From: Epilithonimonas xixisoli
GTDB lineage: Bacteria > Bacteroidota > Bacteroidia > Flavobacteriales > Weeksellaceae
Reading direction: 5' to 3'
Assembly (NCBI RefSeq): GCF_004365655.1
Contig: NZ_SOEO01000002.1
Span: 62,001-126,000 of the forward strand
DNA length: 64,000 nt
The position numbers were made by a program, and so were the translations under genes. The notes beneath the pieces are model-generated. The model did not search any database. It was not told where the DNA came from and saw only the letters and a list, made by a program, of their open reading frames with translations. Shown one piece after another: positions 1-7,562 of the stretch. How positions within the stretch are numbered: the stretch's first letter is position 1; each line of letters begins with the position of its first letter.

Positions 1-1
1 A

Positions 2-946
2 AACAAAGCAACAGATTGGACGCCGGCACCAGAGGATGTTGATGTAGCTATTTCAAATGCAAACACAAATTCTGCAAATGCTTTGGCTCAAGCACAAAAT
101 GCAATTAATACAGCAAATACAGCATCGCAGATGACTAATTTTATGCAAACTACCATTGATGGTAATGTAGTAGCCACGGGAACAATGCTTGTAGGCTCTG
201 CTAATGGAGCAAATGGAGGAATTACAGGAGTAATAGACAATGGTATTGATTCGGTTTCTTTATGGTTTGGAACTAATTACGCTAATAGATATAACGCTCC
301 GTTTAGAACGACCCAAAAAGGACATACATATTTATCTGGAATAGAAATCGAAAGCAAAAAACCAAACTCAAACGCTGGTGTAAAAATTAAAGATGGACTT
401 ATTACTATCACTAGAAATAGCGGAATTAAAGCATTTGAGTTTGGTGTAGTAAATGAAAAAGAGGTATTCAACATCTATAACTCAGACGGTTTAATGGTTG
501 CATCAATCGGTGATCGTGGAATAGTTTTCAACGGTTATTTACCAGAGAGCTATGAGCAACAGGATTTTTACAGATTTCCAAATCAATCGCTGACAATAGC
601 GCAGATGTTTGCTGACTCCAAAAGTAGAAGTCGAGTTTTGACAGAGAGTAATGGCATTTATAAACAAACTATAAATGCTCCAAACTTAAGTGCATATCTC
701 TATTTTGCTGGTTACAATTTCGAAAGCGCTAATAATGATCAATACAATTTCAAATATTTTTCAACCCAAAACAAACTAGGTGCAAAAATTACTGATGGTT
801 GGTATGGAGTTACTTATCGAAGGGATATTCCTCAGAGCGCAACGGTTGAATTTACAGTTGAAATATACTACATCGAAAACGGATTACCAACGCTTATGGA
901 AGGCGCTACTTATACAGAAAATTGGTCTTGGTTTATAATACAATAA
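2..946 (+). CDS. Phage tail tip/fibre protein, C-terminal part (5' end outside window)
   Basis: The reading frame is open to the left edge, so only the last ~314 residues are visible. The first visible residues include WTPAPED followed by an Ala/Asn-rich run, a style seen in long tail tip or host-specificity proteins of Bacteroidota phages. A Gly/Asn-rich, probably beta-rich region follows (GANGGITGVIDNG, KIKDGLITITRNSGIKAFEFG), fitting a receptor-binding tip. No signal peptide is possible to judge. It lies just upstream of the lysis cassette and in the same direction, as expected for the distal tail end of a prophage. The TTG at 83 could be mistaken for a start, but the frame clearly continues upstream. 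The tail assignment is inference from context and composition. Confidence 0.6.
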   Translation, partial: NKATDWTPAPEDVDVAISNANTNSANALAQAQNAINTANTASQMTNFMQTTIDGNVVATGTMLVGSANGANGGITGVIDNGIDSVSLWFGTNYANRYNAPFRTTQKGHTYLSGIEIESKKPNSNAGVKIKDGLITITRNSGIKAFEFGVVNEKEVFNIYNSDGLMVASIGDRGIVFNGYLPESYEQQDFYRFPNQSLTIAQMFADSKSRSRVLTESNGIYKQTINAPNLSAYLYFAGYNFESANNDQYNFKYFSTQNKLGAKITDGWYGVTYRRDIPQSATVEFTVEIYYIENGLPTLMEGATYTENWSWFIIQ

Positions 947-957
947 AATATAATAAA

Positions 958-1275
958 ATGAATCTACAAATTATGAGCACTTCAATTACAGTGCAAGCAC
1001 AAAAGGAAATAAGCGGAAATACGGCAGAATTCGCTTGGAATTATCAAGAAGGAAAGTTACCAACAGCTATCAATTTTAATTTAAAACGTGGCATAGTTGG
1101 ATTGGAGGGATTTACTGGGAATCAAATGATGACTGGTGCTTATTATCCGGAATCAGGAAAATTTGATGTAAACAATAACAATTTCGTTGCTGGTGATCTG
1201 GATATTTATCAAGATTTACTTGAAACGTGCCAATTTATTATTGAGGACTTGAAGCCAAACGAACCAGAAATCTAA
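958..1275 (+). CDS. Hypothetical phage protein (tail region)
   Basis: A 105-residue protein starting 11 bp after the stop of the tail protein; the ATG at 973 (100 residues) is an equally possible start. I prefer the intergenic ATG at 958 over the upstream in-frame codon at 922, which lies inside the previous gene. The sequence is soluble and acidic towards the end (LKPNEPEI), with no membrane segment or recognised motif. Position between the tail tip and the lysis genes suggests a small tail accessory or chaperone role, but nothing in the sequence proves it. Confidence 0.55.
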   Translation: MNLQIMSTSITVQAQKEISGNTAEFAWNYQEGKLPTAINFNLKRGIVGLEGFTGNQMMTGAYYPESGKFDVNNNNFVAGDLDIYQDLLETCQFIIEDLKPNEPEI

Positions 1276-1281
1276 TAACCA

Positions 1282-1548
1282 ATGAAAACCAAACTAAACA
1301 AAATCTATCACCGATACTTCTCTGAAATAATGACGGGGATTCTCGCTTCTCTTCTGATTATTACAGGATTGTTGATTTTCGGGATTTGGAACAGTACAAA
1401 TCAAAGAGAGAATATCAGGCAAACTACGCAGGGAAAGCTTGATATTATTAGAAACGAACAATCTGAAATGCGGACAGATTTGATGGTAAAATCTGACAGT
1501 ATTGAAATTTCGCTTCGTGAAAAACTTGACAATATTAACAAAAAATAG
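1282..1548 (+). CDS. Small membrane protein of phage lysis region (holin or accessory candidate)
   Basis: An 88-residue protein with one membrane segment near residues 16-36 (IMTGILASLLIITGLLIFGI) after a basic N-terminus, followed by a charged, probably alpha-helical coiled-coil tail. It is the first of three consecutive genes that each encode a membrane anchor plus coiled coil, ending at the GH19 endolysin. This clustering suggests a holin or spanin-type part in host lysis. Single-membrane-segment holins exist, but the long hydrophilic tail is not typical, so the exact role is uncertain. Confidence 0.55.
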   Translation: MKTKLNKIYHRYFSEIMTGILASLLIITGLLIFGIWNSTNQRENIRQTTQGKLDIIRNEQSEMRTDLMVKSDSIEISLREKLDNINKK

Positions 1549-1559
1549 CATCAAAAATA

Positions 1560-1856
1560 ATGGCAGAGAAACAAGACTTGACCACGCCAAAAAACTTTTT
1601 TTCGTGGGTTCTATACGGTTTATCGGGTACGATTGCAACCGTTTCCTCCATTGCCTATTTTGATATGAGATCACAGCGAAATGAAGCCGTTGACCGTGTT
1701 AATATGATGACGGACAGGATTTGGGAAAAAGATTATAAAATCCAAGAACTGAAAAAAGAAAATGAAAATAAGGACGAGATTATCAAGTATGCTGACAGCA
1801 CTTTGCGAGATAATACACTTCCAGAAGCTAAACAAATTCTAAATTCAAAAAAATGA
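1560..1856 (+). CDS. Small membrane/coiled-coil protein of phage lysis region
   Basis: 98 residues. A hydrophobic stretch at about residues 14-33 (SWVLYGLSGTIATVSSIAYF) is followed by a heptad-like charged helix (DYKIQELKKENENKDEIIKY). The stop overlaps the start of the next gene in an ATGA arrangement (1853-1856), indicating translational coupling. Together with its neighbours it probably belongs to the lysis cassette. An inner-membrane spanin subunit is one possibility, because i-spanins pair an N-terminal membrane segment with a periplasmic coiled coil. No homolog is recognised from sequence alone. Confidence 0.55.
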   Translation: MAEKQDLTTPKNFFSWVLYGLSGTIATVSSIAYFDMRSQRNEAVDRVNMMTDRIWEKDYKIQELKKENENKDEIIKYADSTLRDNTLPEAKQILNSKK

Positions 1857-2557
1857 GAAAAAATGTAATCATTGCGGTTTTGCTACTATTAGCGACCGTC
1901 TTAATACTAAATACAGTTTTCGGATGGTTCACGCTCTCCGAAGATGAACGATTGATGAAGGATTATGAAAATCCGAAAAACGATACCATAACGTTGGAAA
2001 AGCACATCACAAAAGACAGCACAATCTATGTAAAGTACACCCCTAATATGGGCGAACTTGTGCAAAATAATGTAACCAAGAAATACAATACTTATGTCTA
2101 TGATACCCTTGCGCCAGCTTTGAAGATTGCGACCAATAAAATCAATGAGTTGCAACAAATCAAAGCATCTCTGGAAGGAACTGTTAAAAGTCAGAAATCG
2201 GAAATAGACAAGGAAAAAAATAGGTCAGTTTTTTATAAGGACAAATATTTCTCGGCGGTTAGCAAAACAGATACAGCGGGTAATTCAACTTTAGACTATA
2301 AATACAACGCTCAAATTGATATTATTTCCGAACTTAAAAAGAAACATCTTCTTTCAAAAGAAGTACAGGAAGTTTCAATTACAAGTCCTGATAAAAATCT
2401 GAAAATAAACGGGGTGGAACATTTTAAGAAAAATATCAGTATTCCACCAAAGCGATTTGGGATAGGAATTCAGGCTGGATATTATTTGATTCCTGAAAGT
2501 GGGAAAATAGTTCCTGCGGTTGGTGTCGGAGCAAGTTACAACCTATTAAATTTTTAA
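1853..2557 (+). CDS. Membrane-anchored coiled-coil protein with beta-strand C-terminus (spanin-like candidate)
   Basis: 234 residues. Residues about 4-26 form a strong N-terminal membrane segment (NVIIAVLLLLATVLILNTVF). Residues ~100-150 look like a coiled coil (ATNKINELQQIKASLEGT). The last ~35 residues alternate hydrophobic and polar positions (GIGIQAGYYLIP, VGVGASYNLLNF) and end in Phe, as in the final strands of outer-membrane beta-barrels. It overlaps the preceding gene by 4 bp and lies 3 bp before the endolysin. An inner-membrane anchor, periplasmic coil and outer-membrane-like C-terminus would suit bridging both membranes in lysis. That role is inference; similar unnamed proteins are common in Bacteroidota prophages. 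Confidence 0.55.
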   Translation: MRKNVIIAVLLLLATVLILNTVFGWFTLSEDERLMKDYENPKNDTITLEKHITKDSTIYVKYTPNMGELVQNNVTKKYNTYVYDTLAPALKIATNKINELQQIKASLEGTVKSQKSEIDKEKNRSVFYKDKYFSAVSKTDTAGNSTLDYKYNAQIDIISELKKKHLLSKEVQEVSITSPDKNLKINGVEHFKKNISIPPKRFGIGIQAGYYLIPESGKIVPAVGVGASYNLLNF

Positions 2558-2560
2558 TAA

Positions 2561-3196
2561 ATGGAATCGTTACAAAAACATCCTTTGACAAGTAAATACA
2601 AATCTACTTTCATCAAAGTTGGATTGGTTTCATCTTTAGGTTTAGCTCATTTTTTCGGGCAGGCTTCGCACGAATCTAATTTGCTTCCAAAAGTTGAAAA
2701 TCTCAATTACAAAGCAGATGCTTTGATAGAGGGATTTGGCAGGCATAGAATATCTATTGCCGATGCAAGAAAATACGGTAGAACCGCAACTCAAAAAGCC
2801 AATCAAGAAGCAATTGCCAATATCATATATGGTGGCGCTTGGGGTAAAACCAATCTCGGAAATACGCAATTTGGGGATGGTTGGAAATATCGTGGTCGTG
2901 GAATTTTCCAAATAACTGGACGAGCAAATTATGAAGCTCTTACAAAATGGGCAAAATCGAAAGGATTCAATGTTGATTATGTAGCAAATCCAGATGCACT
3001 ATTGAACGAAGCAGACAGCATCATCGGTGCTTTGTGGTATTGGAGCGTGAGAGGAATTCAGAAATATGCTGAGCAAGATAATCTATTGGCAGTTTCAAAA
3101 ATTATTAATCTTGGATCGGTTGGAGCGAAAGGTGCTCCCAAAGGACTTGCAGATAGGGTAGCACAAACTAATAAATTCAGAAAGATATTCAAATGA
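2561..3196 (+). CDS. Phage endolysin, glycoside hydrolase family 19 (chitinase-like)
   Basis: 211 residues, the usual size of a single-domain GH19 endolysin. Diagnostic segments are AHFFGQASHESN (residues 29-40, containing the putative catalytic Glu38), GWKYRGRGIFQITGRANY (about 107-124) and ADSIIGALWYW. GH19 enzymes of phages cleave the glycan strands of peptidoglycan rather than chitin. There is no signal peptide, so it needs a holin or other membrane-opening partner, which fits the three membrane-protein genes directly upstream. Its stop codon overlaps the start of the tail-fibre gene (ATGA at 3193). This is the most secure phage gene in the left part of the window. Confidence 0.9.
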   Translation: MESLQKHPLTSKYKSTFIKVGLVSSLGLAHFFGQASHESNLLPKVENLNYKADALIEGFGRHRISIADARKYGRTATQKANQEAIANIIYGGAWGKTNLGNTQFGDGWKYRGRGIFQITGRANYEALTKWAKSKGFNVDYVANPDALLNEADSIIGALWYWSVRGIQKYAEQDNLLAVSKIINLGSVGAKGAPKGLADRVAQTNKFRKIFK

Positions 3197-4326
3197 GTTG
3201 TAATAAAAAAAACATAACAAGATTAATCCAAGACGGTTATCGCTCTCCAATATTAAAATTCAATTCTGATATTTCAGTAGATACTTTCACGCTGAATATT
3301 TATCAGGAGTTTGGAAGGGTTCTTATGATGGGTAAAGATGGAATTTTCGCGCCTGATGGCTCCATTTATTTTTCTGAATTCGAATTGCCAACATCAGAAT
3401 ATTATTACGAGATAATTCGAATTCATAATGGTAAGCCAAAACTCATTCTTAGCGGAGAATATAATGTTACAAAAAAAGCAAGCGAGTGCAGTTGTGAATC
3501 TTCTGACGTTGTAAATTTTACGATTAAAGATGGTGATGAAGTTTTTAATTTCGCTTATTCCGAAACTGTGATTATTGGCGGTGATGGTGGTTTTATGACC
3601 GATTTGCAAATCAAAACAGCTTACGAAAGAAACTCCAACACCAACGCTTACACCGATGATGAGAAAGCGAAATTGGCAGGACTTGAGAATTATGACGATT
3701 CTCAAATTCTCGGGGAACTTGCGGAGAAAGTAGATAAGATTGACGGCTTTGGGTTGTCGGAAACTAATTTTTCACAAGCCGAAAAAGACAAACTTGCAGG
3801 AATTAAAAGTAATCTTTTCAAGGGTAAATTCCCGAGTGTTTCCGCGTTAAATCTCATCATTGGAGAGAGTGGCGCTTATGCTTATGTAGGAATAGAGGGC
3901 GAAAACGACAAATCATACATTTGGGATGACGATGATAATATCTGGGTTCAAAATTCATCAGAAGGAACTGCGGAAACGCCATCGAGCGTAAAATCAAAAT
4001 ATGAAAGCAATCCCGACACAAACGCCTTTACTGATGCGCTGAAAATCAAACTTGAAAATCTTTTCAATTACAATGATACATTGCTTTGGAATGCTGTAAC
4101 GAATAAAGTTGATAAAGAATCTGGGAAAGGACTTTCTGCCAATGATTTCACAAACACTTTGAAAACTAAGTTGGATGGAATTTCGGCAAATGCAAACAAC
4201 TATACATTACCACAAGCAACGGCAACAACTTTAGGAGGTTTGAAAATCTGGTCGGGAACGCAAAACGCTTACGACGCAATTGCTACTAAGGATGCGACCG
4301 TATTTTATTTCATTGAAAAAGTTTAA
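3193..4326 (+). CDS. Phage tail fibre protein with repeated motifs
   Basis: 377 residues. After a ~130-residue N-terminal domain it carries repeated modules: two of the form YERNSNTNAYTDDEKAKLAG / YESNPDTNAFTDALKIKLEN and two of the form GLSETNFSQAEKDKLAGI / GLSANDFTNTLKTKLDGI. Such D.EK.KLAGI repeats are typical of phage fibre shafts. The C-terminus (TTLGGLKIWSGTQNAYDAIA, then FYFIEKV) matches the tip style of upper tail-fibre proteins in Bacteroidota phages. It overlaps the endolysin stop by 4 bp and runs in the same operon. Function: probably part of the receptor-binding fibre. Confidence 0.75.
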   Translation: MSCNKKNITRLIQDGYRSPILKFNSDISVDTFTLNIYQEFGRVLMMGKDGIFAPDGSIYFSEFELPTSEYYYEIIRIHNGKPKLILSGEYNVTKKASECSCESSDVVNFTIKDGDEVFNFAYSETVIIGGDGGFMTDLQIKTAYERNSNTNAYTDDEKAKLAGLENYDDSQILGELAEKVDKIDGFGLSETNFSQAEKDKLAGIKSNLFKGKFPSVSALNLIIGESGAYAYVGIEGENDKSYIWDDDDNIWVQNSSEGTAETPSSVKSKYESNPDTNAFTDALKIKLENLFNYNDTLLWNAVTNKVDKESGKGLSANDFTNTLKTKLDGISANANNYTLPQATATTLGGLKIWSGTQNAYDAIATKDATVFYFIEKV

Positions 4327-4328
4327 TT

Positions 4329-5180
4329 ATGTTTTTGAACGGCAAACAATATCAAAGCTTTTGGCTCAATGGAAAGCAATACGACAAAGGATATTTGAAC
4401 GGTAAACAAATTTTAGGGGAAACTTTGCATTCTCACACGGTTAGGATATTAGCACGAGCAACGGCAATAGGAGCAACACCACCGACTAATATTGCGCATT
4501 TCGATACTTACGTTCGCTCGATGGTTGCAATATGGACAGAATATTGTGATGTATTCTTTCGTTTTCGTGGTACAGGCGACACGAATTTCAAAAGAATAAA
4601 TTTAGCAAATCCCGAAGGTGCGTTGGCTGACTTTTACGGCGGTTATACTTTGGATATTTCGGGATTTAAAGGAAATGGCGTTAACGCCTATGTTGACACA
4701 AATTTTAATCCATCGCTTTTGGTAAGTGGGCAGAAATATCAGTTGAATGATGCGAGCAGAGGTGCGATTGTTGCTCAATCAGATGGTGGGAGTTATGTTT
4801 CCGCATTAATAGATGGAGTTTTAGGAAGCCCATCTAATCAGATGGGAGGTTTTACTCAAGCAAATAGTAATAGGATTAATTCGGGAACATCAAATACATC
4901 TGGAAATACAGATTTCATAGGTATTGGATTAAAAGTTTTTAATAGAATTACGTCTTCACTTGTTGTTGCAATAAACAAGAGTTTATTTGCTGAATTTAGA
5001 AGCAATAGTTCTATTTTAATAAATCAAAAACAAATGATTTTACGTGCCAATAATTTTTATTCCCAATCGAAAATATCATCATATTTTATGGGAAAATCCA
5101 TCCCTTTCGAAGTTTCACAACAAATCAGAACGGCAGAAAACGCCGATATGGCAAATCTCGGACTTCCACAGATAGCATAA
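4329..5180 (+). CDS. Phage tail protein with FLNGKQY repeats and LamG-like fold candidate
   Basis: 283 residues, starting 2 bp after the preceding gene. The N-terminus has three consecutive LNGKQ repeats (FLNGKQY, WLNGKQY, YLNGKQI), each about 9 residues apart. The rest is beta-rich with segments such as VNAYVDTNFNPS and YVSALIDGVLGSPSNQ, a pattern seen in concanavalin/LamG-like domains of prophage tail proteins from Bacteroidota. It is likely a distal fibre or carbohydrate-binding tip. The fold is inferred from pattern only. Confidence 0.65.
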   Translation: MFLNGKQYQSFWLNGKQYDKGYLNGKQILGETLHSHTVRILARATAIGATPPTNIAHFDTYVRSMVAIWTEYCDVFFRFRGTGDTNFKRINLANPEGALADFYGGYTLDISGFKGNGVNAYVDTNFNPSLLVSGQKYQLNDASRGAIVAQSDGGSYVSALIDGVLGSPSNQMGGFTQANSNRINSGTSNTSGNTDFIGIGLKVFNRITSSLVVAINKSLFAEFRSNSSILINQKQMILRANNFYSQSKISSYFMGKSIPFEVSQQIRTAENADMANLGLPQIA

Positions 5181-5189
5181 AAAACACAA

Positions 5190-5237
5190 ATGATGATCGT
5201 AGAATTTAAACCAAAATCATCAAAAATATTATGTTAG
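5190..5237 (+). CDS. Very short ORF upstream of 5231 gene (possible leader peptide)
   Basis: A 15-codon ORF (MMIVEFKPKSSKILC) begins 10 bp after the fibre gene and overlaps the start of the 65-residue gene at 5231, so the two could be translationally coupled. No function is known and it may be chance. Confidence 0.25.
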   Translation: MMIVEFKPKSSKILC

Positions 5238-5428
5238 TAGCAAAAATAACGGCTGAAAAAGCCAGCGAGTTAGTCGGTCAAGAATACCAGTCAGGAGCAA
5301 AATTCTCACCTGTACAAGACAATCAGGGTAATTGGATAGTCTCACTTGTTGAAGCTCAGTATATGAGCATTTCCGATATTGAGGTCATAGAATTTGAGCC
5401 TTTGGAGATAGATGAAAGCGAGATATAG
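5231..5428 (+). CDS. Small hypothetical phage protein
   Basis: 65 residues, acidic C-terminus (EFEPLEIDESEI), no membrane segment. It is the last rightward gene of the prophage operon and is followed directly by a strong intrinsic terminator whose stem overlaps its last codons. Small acidic proteins at this position often accompany tail-fibre genes as chaperones, but that is only a positional guess. Confidence 0.55.
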   Translation: MLVAKITAEKASELVGQEYQSGAKFSPVQDNQGNWIVSLVEAQYMSISDIEVIEFEPLEIDESEI

Positions 5429-5440
5429 TCTCGCTTTTTT
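5415..5440 (+). terminator. Intrinsic terminator of the prophage late operon
   Basis: A 9-bp perfect stem (AAAGCGAGA / TCTCGCTTT) with a 5-nt loop is followed by a run of T. It closes the rightward tail/lysis operon and overlaps the last codons of the 5231 gene. Confidence 0.85.
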
Positions 5441-5711
5441 ATTTTCCACTACCAAATTCCATCTGTGGTTTAGCTTCGCTACAAACCAAATGAGTGAAAT
5501 AAGATTTCTTCTGTGTTTTGGGATCAGTAAAAATTTCGCTCTCCCAACGAATTTTTAAATCCCAGATTTCCCACTTACGTATTCCTTCTAAGTAAGCATT
5601 AAATTCACATTTTACCTCAAAATCTTGCTTCTTTGGATCTTTGACAAATTGAACCACGATGGTTTTTCCATCAACTTCCACGGACTCCTGAATTCTTGCT
5701 CGCAATTTCAT
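5439..5711 (-). CDS. Hypothetical protein at the prophage edge
   Basis: 90 residues on the opposite strand, convergent with the phage late operon and ending at its terminator. It is charged and probably beta-rich (TIVVQFVKDPKKQDFEVKCE, WEIWDLKIRWESEIF) with no signal peptide. It is the last gene before the tRNA, so it could be a phage-borne accessory gene or the first host gene. I do not recognise the family. Confidence 0.5.
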   Translation of the reverse strand: MKLRARIQESVEVDGKTIVVQFVKDPKKQDFEVKCEFNAYLEGIRKWEIWDLKIRWESEIFTDPKTQKKSYFTHLVCSEAKPQMEFGSGK

Positions 5712-5832
5712 TTTTCAAATTTGAATTTTATTGTAAGTATGTAGATAATGTAGGAAATGCAGATCAAAAAAAAACTTATTTTTTATCGTGTAAAAATAGG
5801 TTATTGGGTGTAATAATGGGTGTACAACTAAA

Positions 5833-5858
5833 AAACACCCTATTAATAGGGTGTTTTA
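5833..5858. terminator. 26-bp perfect palindrome, bidirectional terminator after tRNA-Met
   Basis: The sequence is its own reverse complement over 26 bp, with centre CTATTAATAG and A-run/T-run flanks on both sides. It begins 2 bp beyond the tRNA 3' end, so it most likely terminates the tRNA transcript, and it would also stop transcription arriving from the prophage side. Confidence 0.75.
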
Positions 5859-5859
5859 G

Positions 5860-5933
5860 TAGCGAAGACGGGAATTGAACCCGTGACCTCAGGGTTATGA
5901 ATCCTGCGCTCTAACCAACTGAGCTACCTCGCC
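5860..5933 (-). tRNA. tRNA-Met (anticodon CAU)
   Basis: On the minus strand a 74-nt cloverleaf can be folded. It has acceptor arm GGCGAGG with CTTCGCT (including G-U pairs), D-arm GCTC..GAGC, anticodon stem-loop AGGATTCATAACCCT with CAT anticodon, and a T-arm containing GGGTTCAATTCCC. CCA is not encoded. A CAU tRNA could also be tRNA-Ile2 with lysidine. The body resembles elongator tRNA-Met of Bacteroidota. A TAnnTTTG promoter lies directly upstream and the prophage end lies just past its 3' end. Confidence 0.93.
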
Positions 5934-5945
5934 ATTTTTGTGGTG

Positions 5946-5953
5946 CAAATATA
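5946..5953 (-). promoter_or_regulatory. -7 promoter element of tRNA-Met
   Basis: On the minus strand TATATTTG matches the Bacteroidota sigma-A -7 consensus TAnnTTTG exactly, 12 bp upstream of the mature tRNA 5' end. Confidence 0.7.
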
Positions 5954-5979
5954 AGGATATTTTGCATTTCCACAAATTT

Positions 5980-7260
5980 TTAATTAACTTTTAAATACTC
6001 TAATACATCGCCCACATGATTTGGCTTGCTAAGGATCACATTATTAGCATCTAAGACAAAATAAGTAGGCGTAGCAACAATGTTATAAGTTTCTCCGTAT
6101 GAGCTGTACCAGCCCTTTCCTTCCGAATCATTAATCCAAGGATAGAGATTGGCTTTGCTCTTAAACTCGTCTAGATTTGAGTCCAAAGACAATCCTACAA
6201 TCTCTATATTCTGAGCTTTCAGTTTGTCATATTTCTCCAGTAACTTTGGCATTTCTGCTTCACAATGCGAACAAGTAGATGACCAGAAAACCACAATTTT
6301 CTTAGCTGCCTTCACGTCATATAAAGATTTTGACTTCGTATGAATTGGATTTACAAAAACCGAATTAGGAAACTTTGCTCCTATCTCTGTATTCTTATTA
6401 GACTGTATTGTAGATGCCAATCTATCGTTGATGGTACATTTCAGATTTTTCGCTTGGGTAAGATATTTATCCTTCAGCTTATCCATATTATAAGTACTGA
6501 AAATCTCGATCAATTCCGACATGATGGTCTGTCCTCTTGGCGTTTCCACGTTGACTGCTTCCAAAAGTTGATCTACACTGCCTTCAACATTGGATTTAGA
6601 AACATTTAGAAAATTCACAAGCGCTGGTTTTAGAATCGTAGAAGTTTCAAGATACTCGCCAGACTTGGAAAAGAAGTTTATAAAATCTTGACTTTTGATT
6701 TCTGCTACTTTTTCTTGCTGGGAAAATTTTTGATTCTTACTATAAAAACTAAGGAAAGGATACGTCTCGTAAGCTGATGTGTCATTCTTCGAAAGCAAAT
6801 TGATCTCACTATCCAAAGACTTATAGAAACTGTCGCTCGTAGTGTAATAATCTTTGATTTGAATCAAAGCAGGAAGAATCAAATCCTGTTTTTTCTGAAT
6901 ATCTGCCTGATAGCTGAATAGCTTATTAACTTCATCATCAAAGATGACGTCTGATATTTTGTTCTTAGAATCGAGTTCAATTTTGAAGCTGATATCTTTG
7001 TTCTCCGAAACCATATTGACAGAGGAAGCCGATTTCTTAAAAAACGCCCTAAGCATTCCCTTGTATGCCTTATCTACTTTGAAGGTAGCCACATTATTAG
7101 AAAACTTGGCTTTGGATTGTAGAATCTCCTTAGAACCATTGAAACTATAAAGATAAATATCGGAATCTGATAAATAAGATGGAACAGCTACTTTCACATT
7201 AAACTGTCCGAATACGTTTACGGATAAGAAAAAACCGTAAGCTAGCAATGTTTTTTTCAT
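5980..7260 (-). CDS. TlpA-like thioredoxin-family periplasmic protein
   Basis: 426 residues from ATG 7260. An in-frame upstream codon (7284) lies within the terminator of the preceding gene, so it is rejected. An N-terminal signal peptide (MKKTLLAYGFFLSVNVFGQ) predicts export. The central ~250 residues are helical and resemble the N-terminal domain of Bacteroidota thiol-disulfide proteins. The C-terminal thioredoxin fold has the active site WSSTCSHCEAEMPKLL (CSHC) and the cis-Pro segment IVATPTYFVLD. It probably reduces or exchanges disulfides in the periplasm. It is transcribed in the same direction as the T9SS gene upstream but separated by a terminator. Confidence 0.85.
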   Translation of the reverse strand: MKKTLLAYGFFLSVNVFGQFNVKVAVPSYLSDSDIYLYSFNGSKEILQSKAKFSNNVATFKVDKAYKGMLRAFFKKSASSVNMVSENKDISFKIELDSKNKISDVIFDDEVNKLFSYQADIQKKQDLILPALIQIKDYYTTSDSFYKSLDSEINLLSKNDTSAYETYPFLSFYSKNQKFSQQEKVAEIKSQDFINFFSKSGEYLETSTILKPALVNFLNVSKSNVEGSVDQLLEAVNVETPRGQTIMSELIEIFSTYNMDKLKDKYLTQAKNLKCTINDRLASTIQSNKNTEIGAKFPNSVFVNPIHTKSKSLYDVKAAKKIVVFWSSTCSHCEAEMPKLLEKYDKLKAQNIEIVGLSLDSNLDEFKSKANLYPWINDSEGKGWYSSYGETYNIVATPTYFVLDANNVILSKPNHVGDVLEYLKVN

Positions 7261-7275
7261 AAGGTAAAAATAAAA

Positions 7276-7300
7276 AAAACTCACTAAAAAAGTGAGTTTT
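7276..7300 (-). terminator. Terminator after the small PID-type gene
   Basis: The stem AAAACTCAC / GTGAGTTTT with a short loop is followed on the minus strand by a T-run. It lies between the 74-residue gene and the TlpA-like gene. Confidence 0.75.
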
Positions 7301-7321
7301 AATATTAAAATCTAAATTTTT

Positions 7322-7546
7322 CTATTCTAAGATTCTTTGTCTCTGTTTCAGCGTAACAAAAGTGATAATAACTGCTGCTACAAAAAATAGAATCAAAGTA
7401 TAAGAATCTATCGGAGAAGCTGGATAGGCTCCAATATCTCCAGACTCGGGATTCTCCGGCGGAGGTGGCACAGACTGTGCGAAGCTGACTAAACTTATTA
7501 AAACTAACAAAAAGCTATAAGTTTTTTTTGATATAAAATTCATCAT
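7322..7546 (-). CDS. Small exported protein with PID motif and C-terminal membrane anchor
   Basis: 74 residues: a signal peptide ending near FAQS, a Pro-rich stretch (VPPPPENPESG), then ASPIDSYTLILFFVAAVIIT and a basic tail (TLKQRQRILE). This signal peptide, Pro-rich spacer, PID, membrane helix and positive tail layout matches the small PID-CTERM-type proteins that I recall from flavobacteria, a presumed sorting signal of unknown processing enzyme. It follows the T9SS cargo gene by 16 bp and is probably co-transcribed with it. Function unknown. Confidence 0.65.
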   Translation of the reverse strand: MMNFISKKTYSFLLVLISLVSFAQSVPPPPENPESGDIGAYPASPIDSYTLILFFVAAVIITFVTLKQRQRILE

Positions 7547-7562
7547 ATTGTTGGTTGTGTGT

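Noticed and set aside
5696-5878. 60-codon rightward ORF
   Set aside because: It runs through the palindrome and into the tRNA gene.
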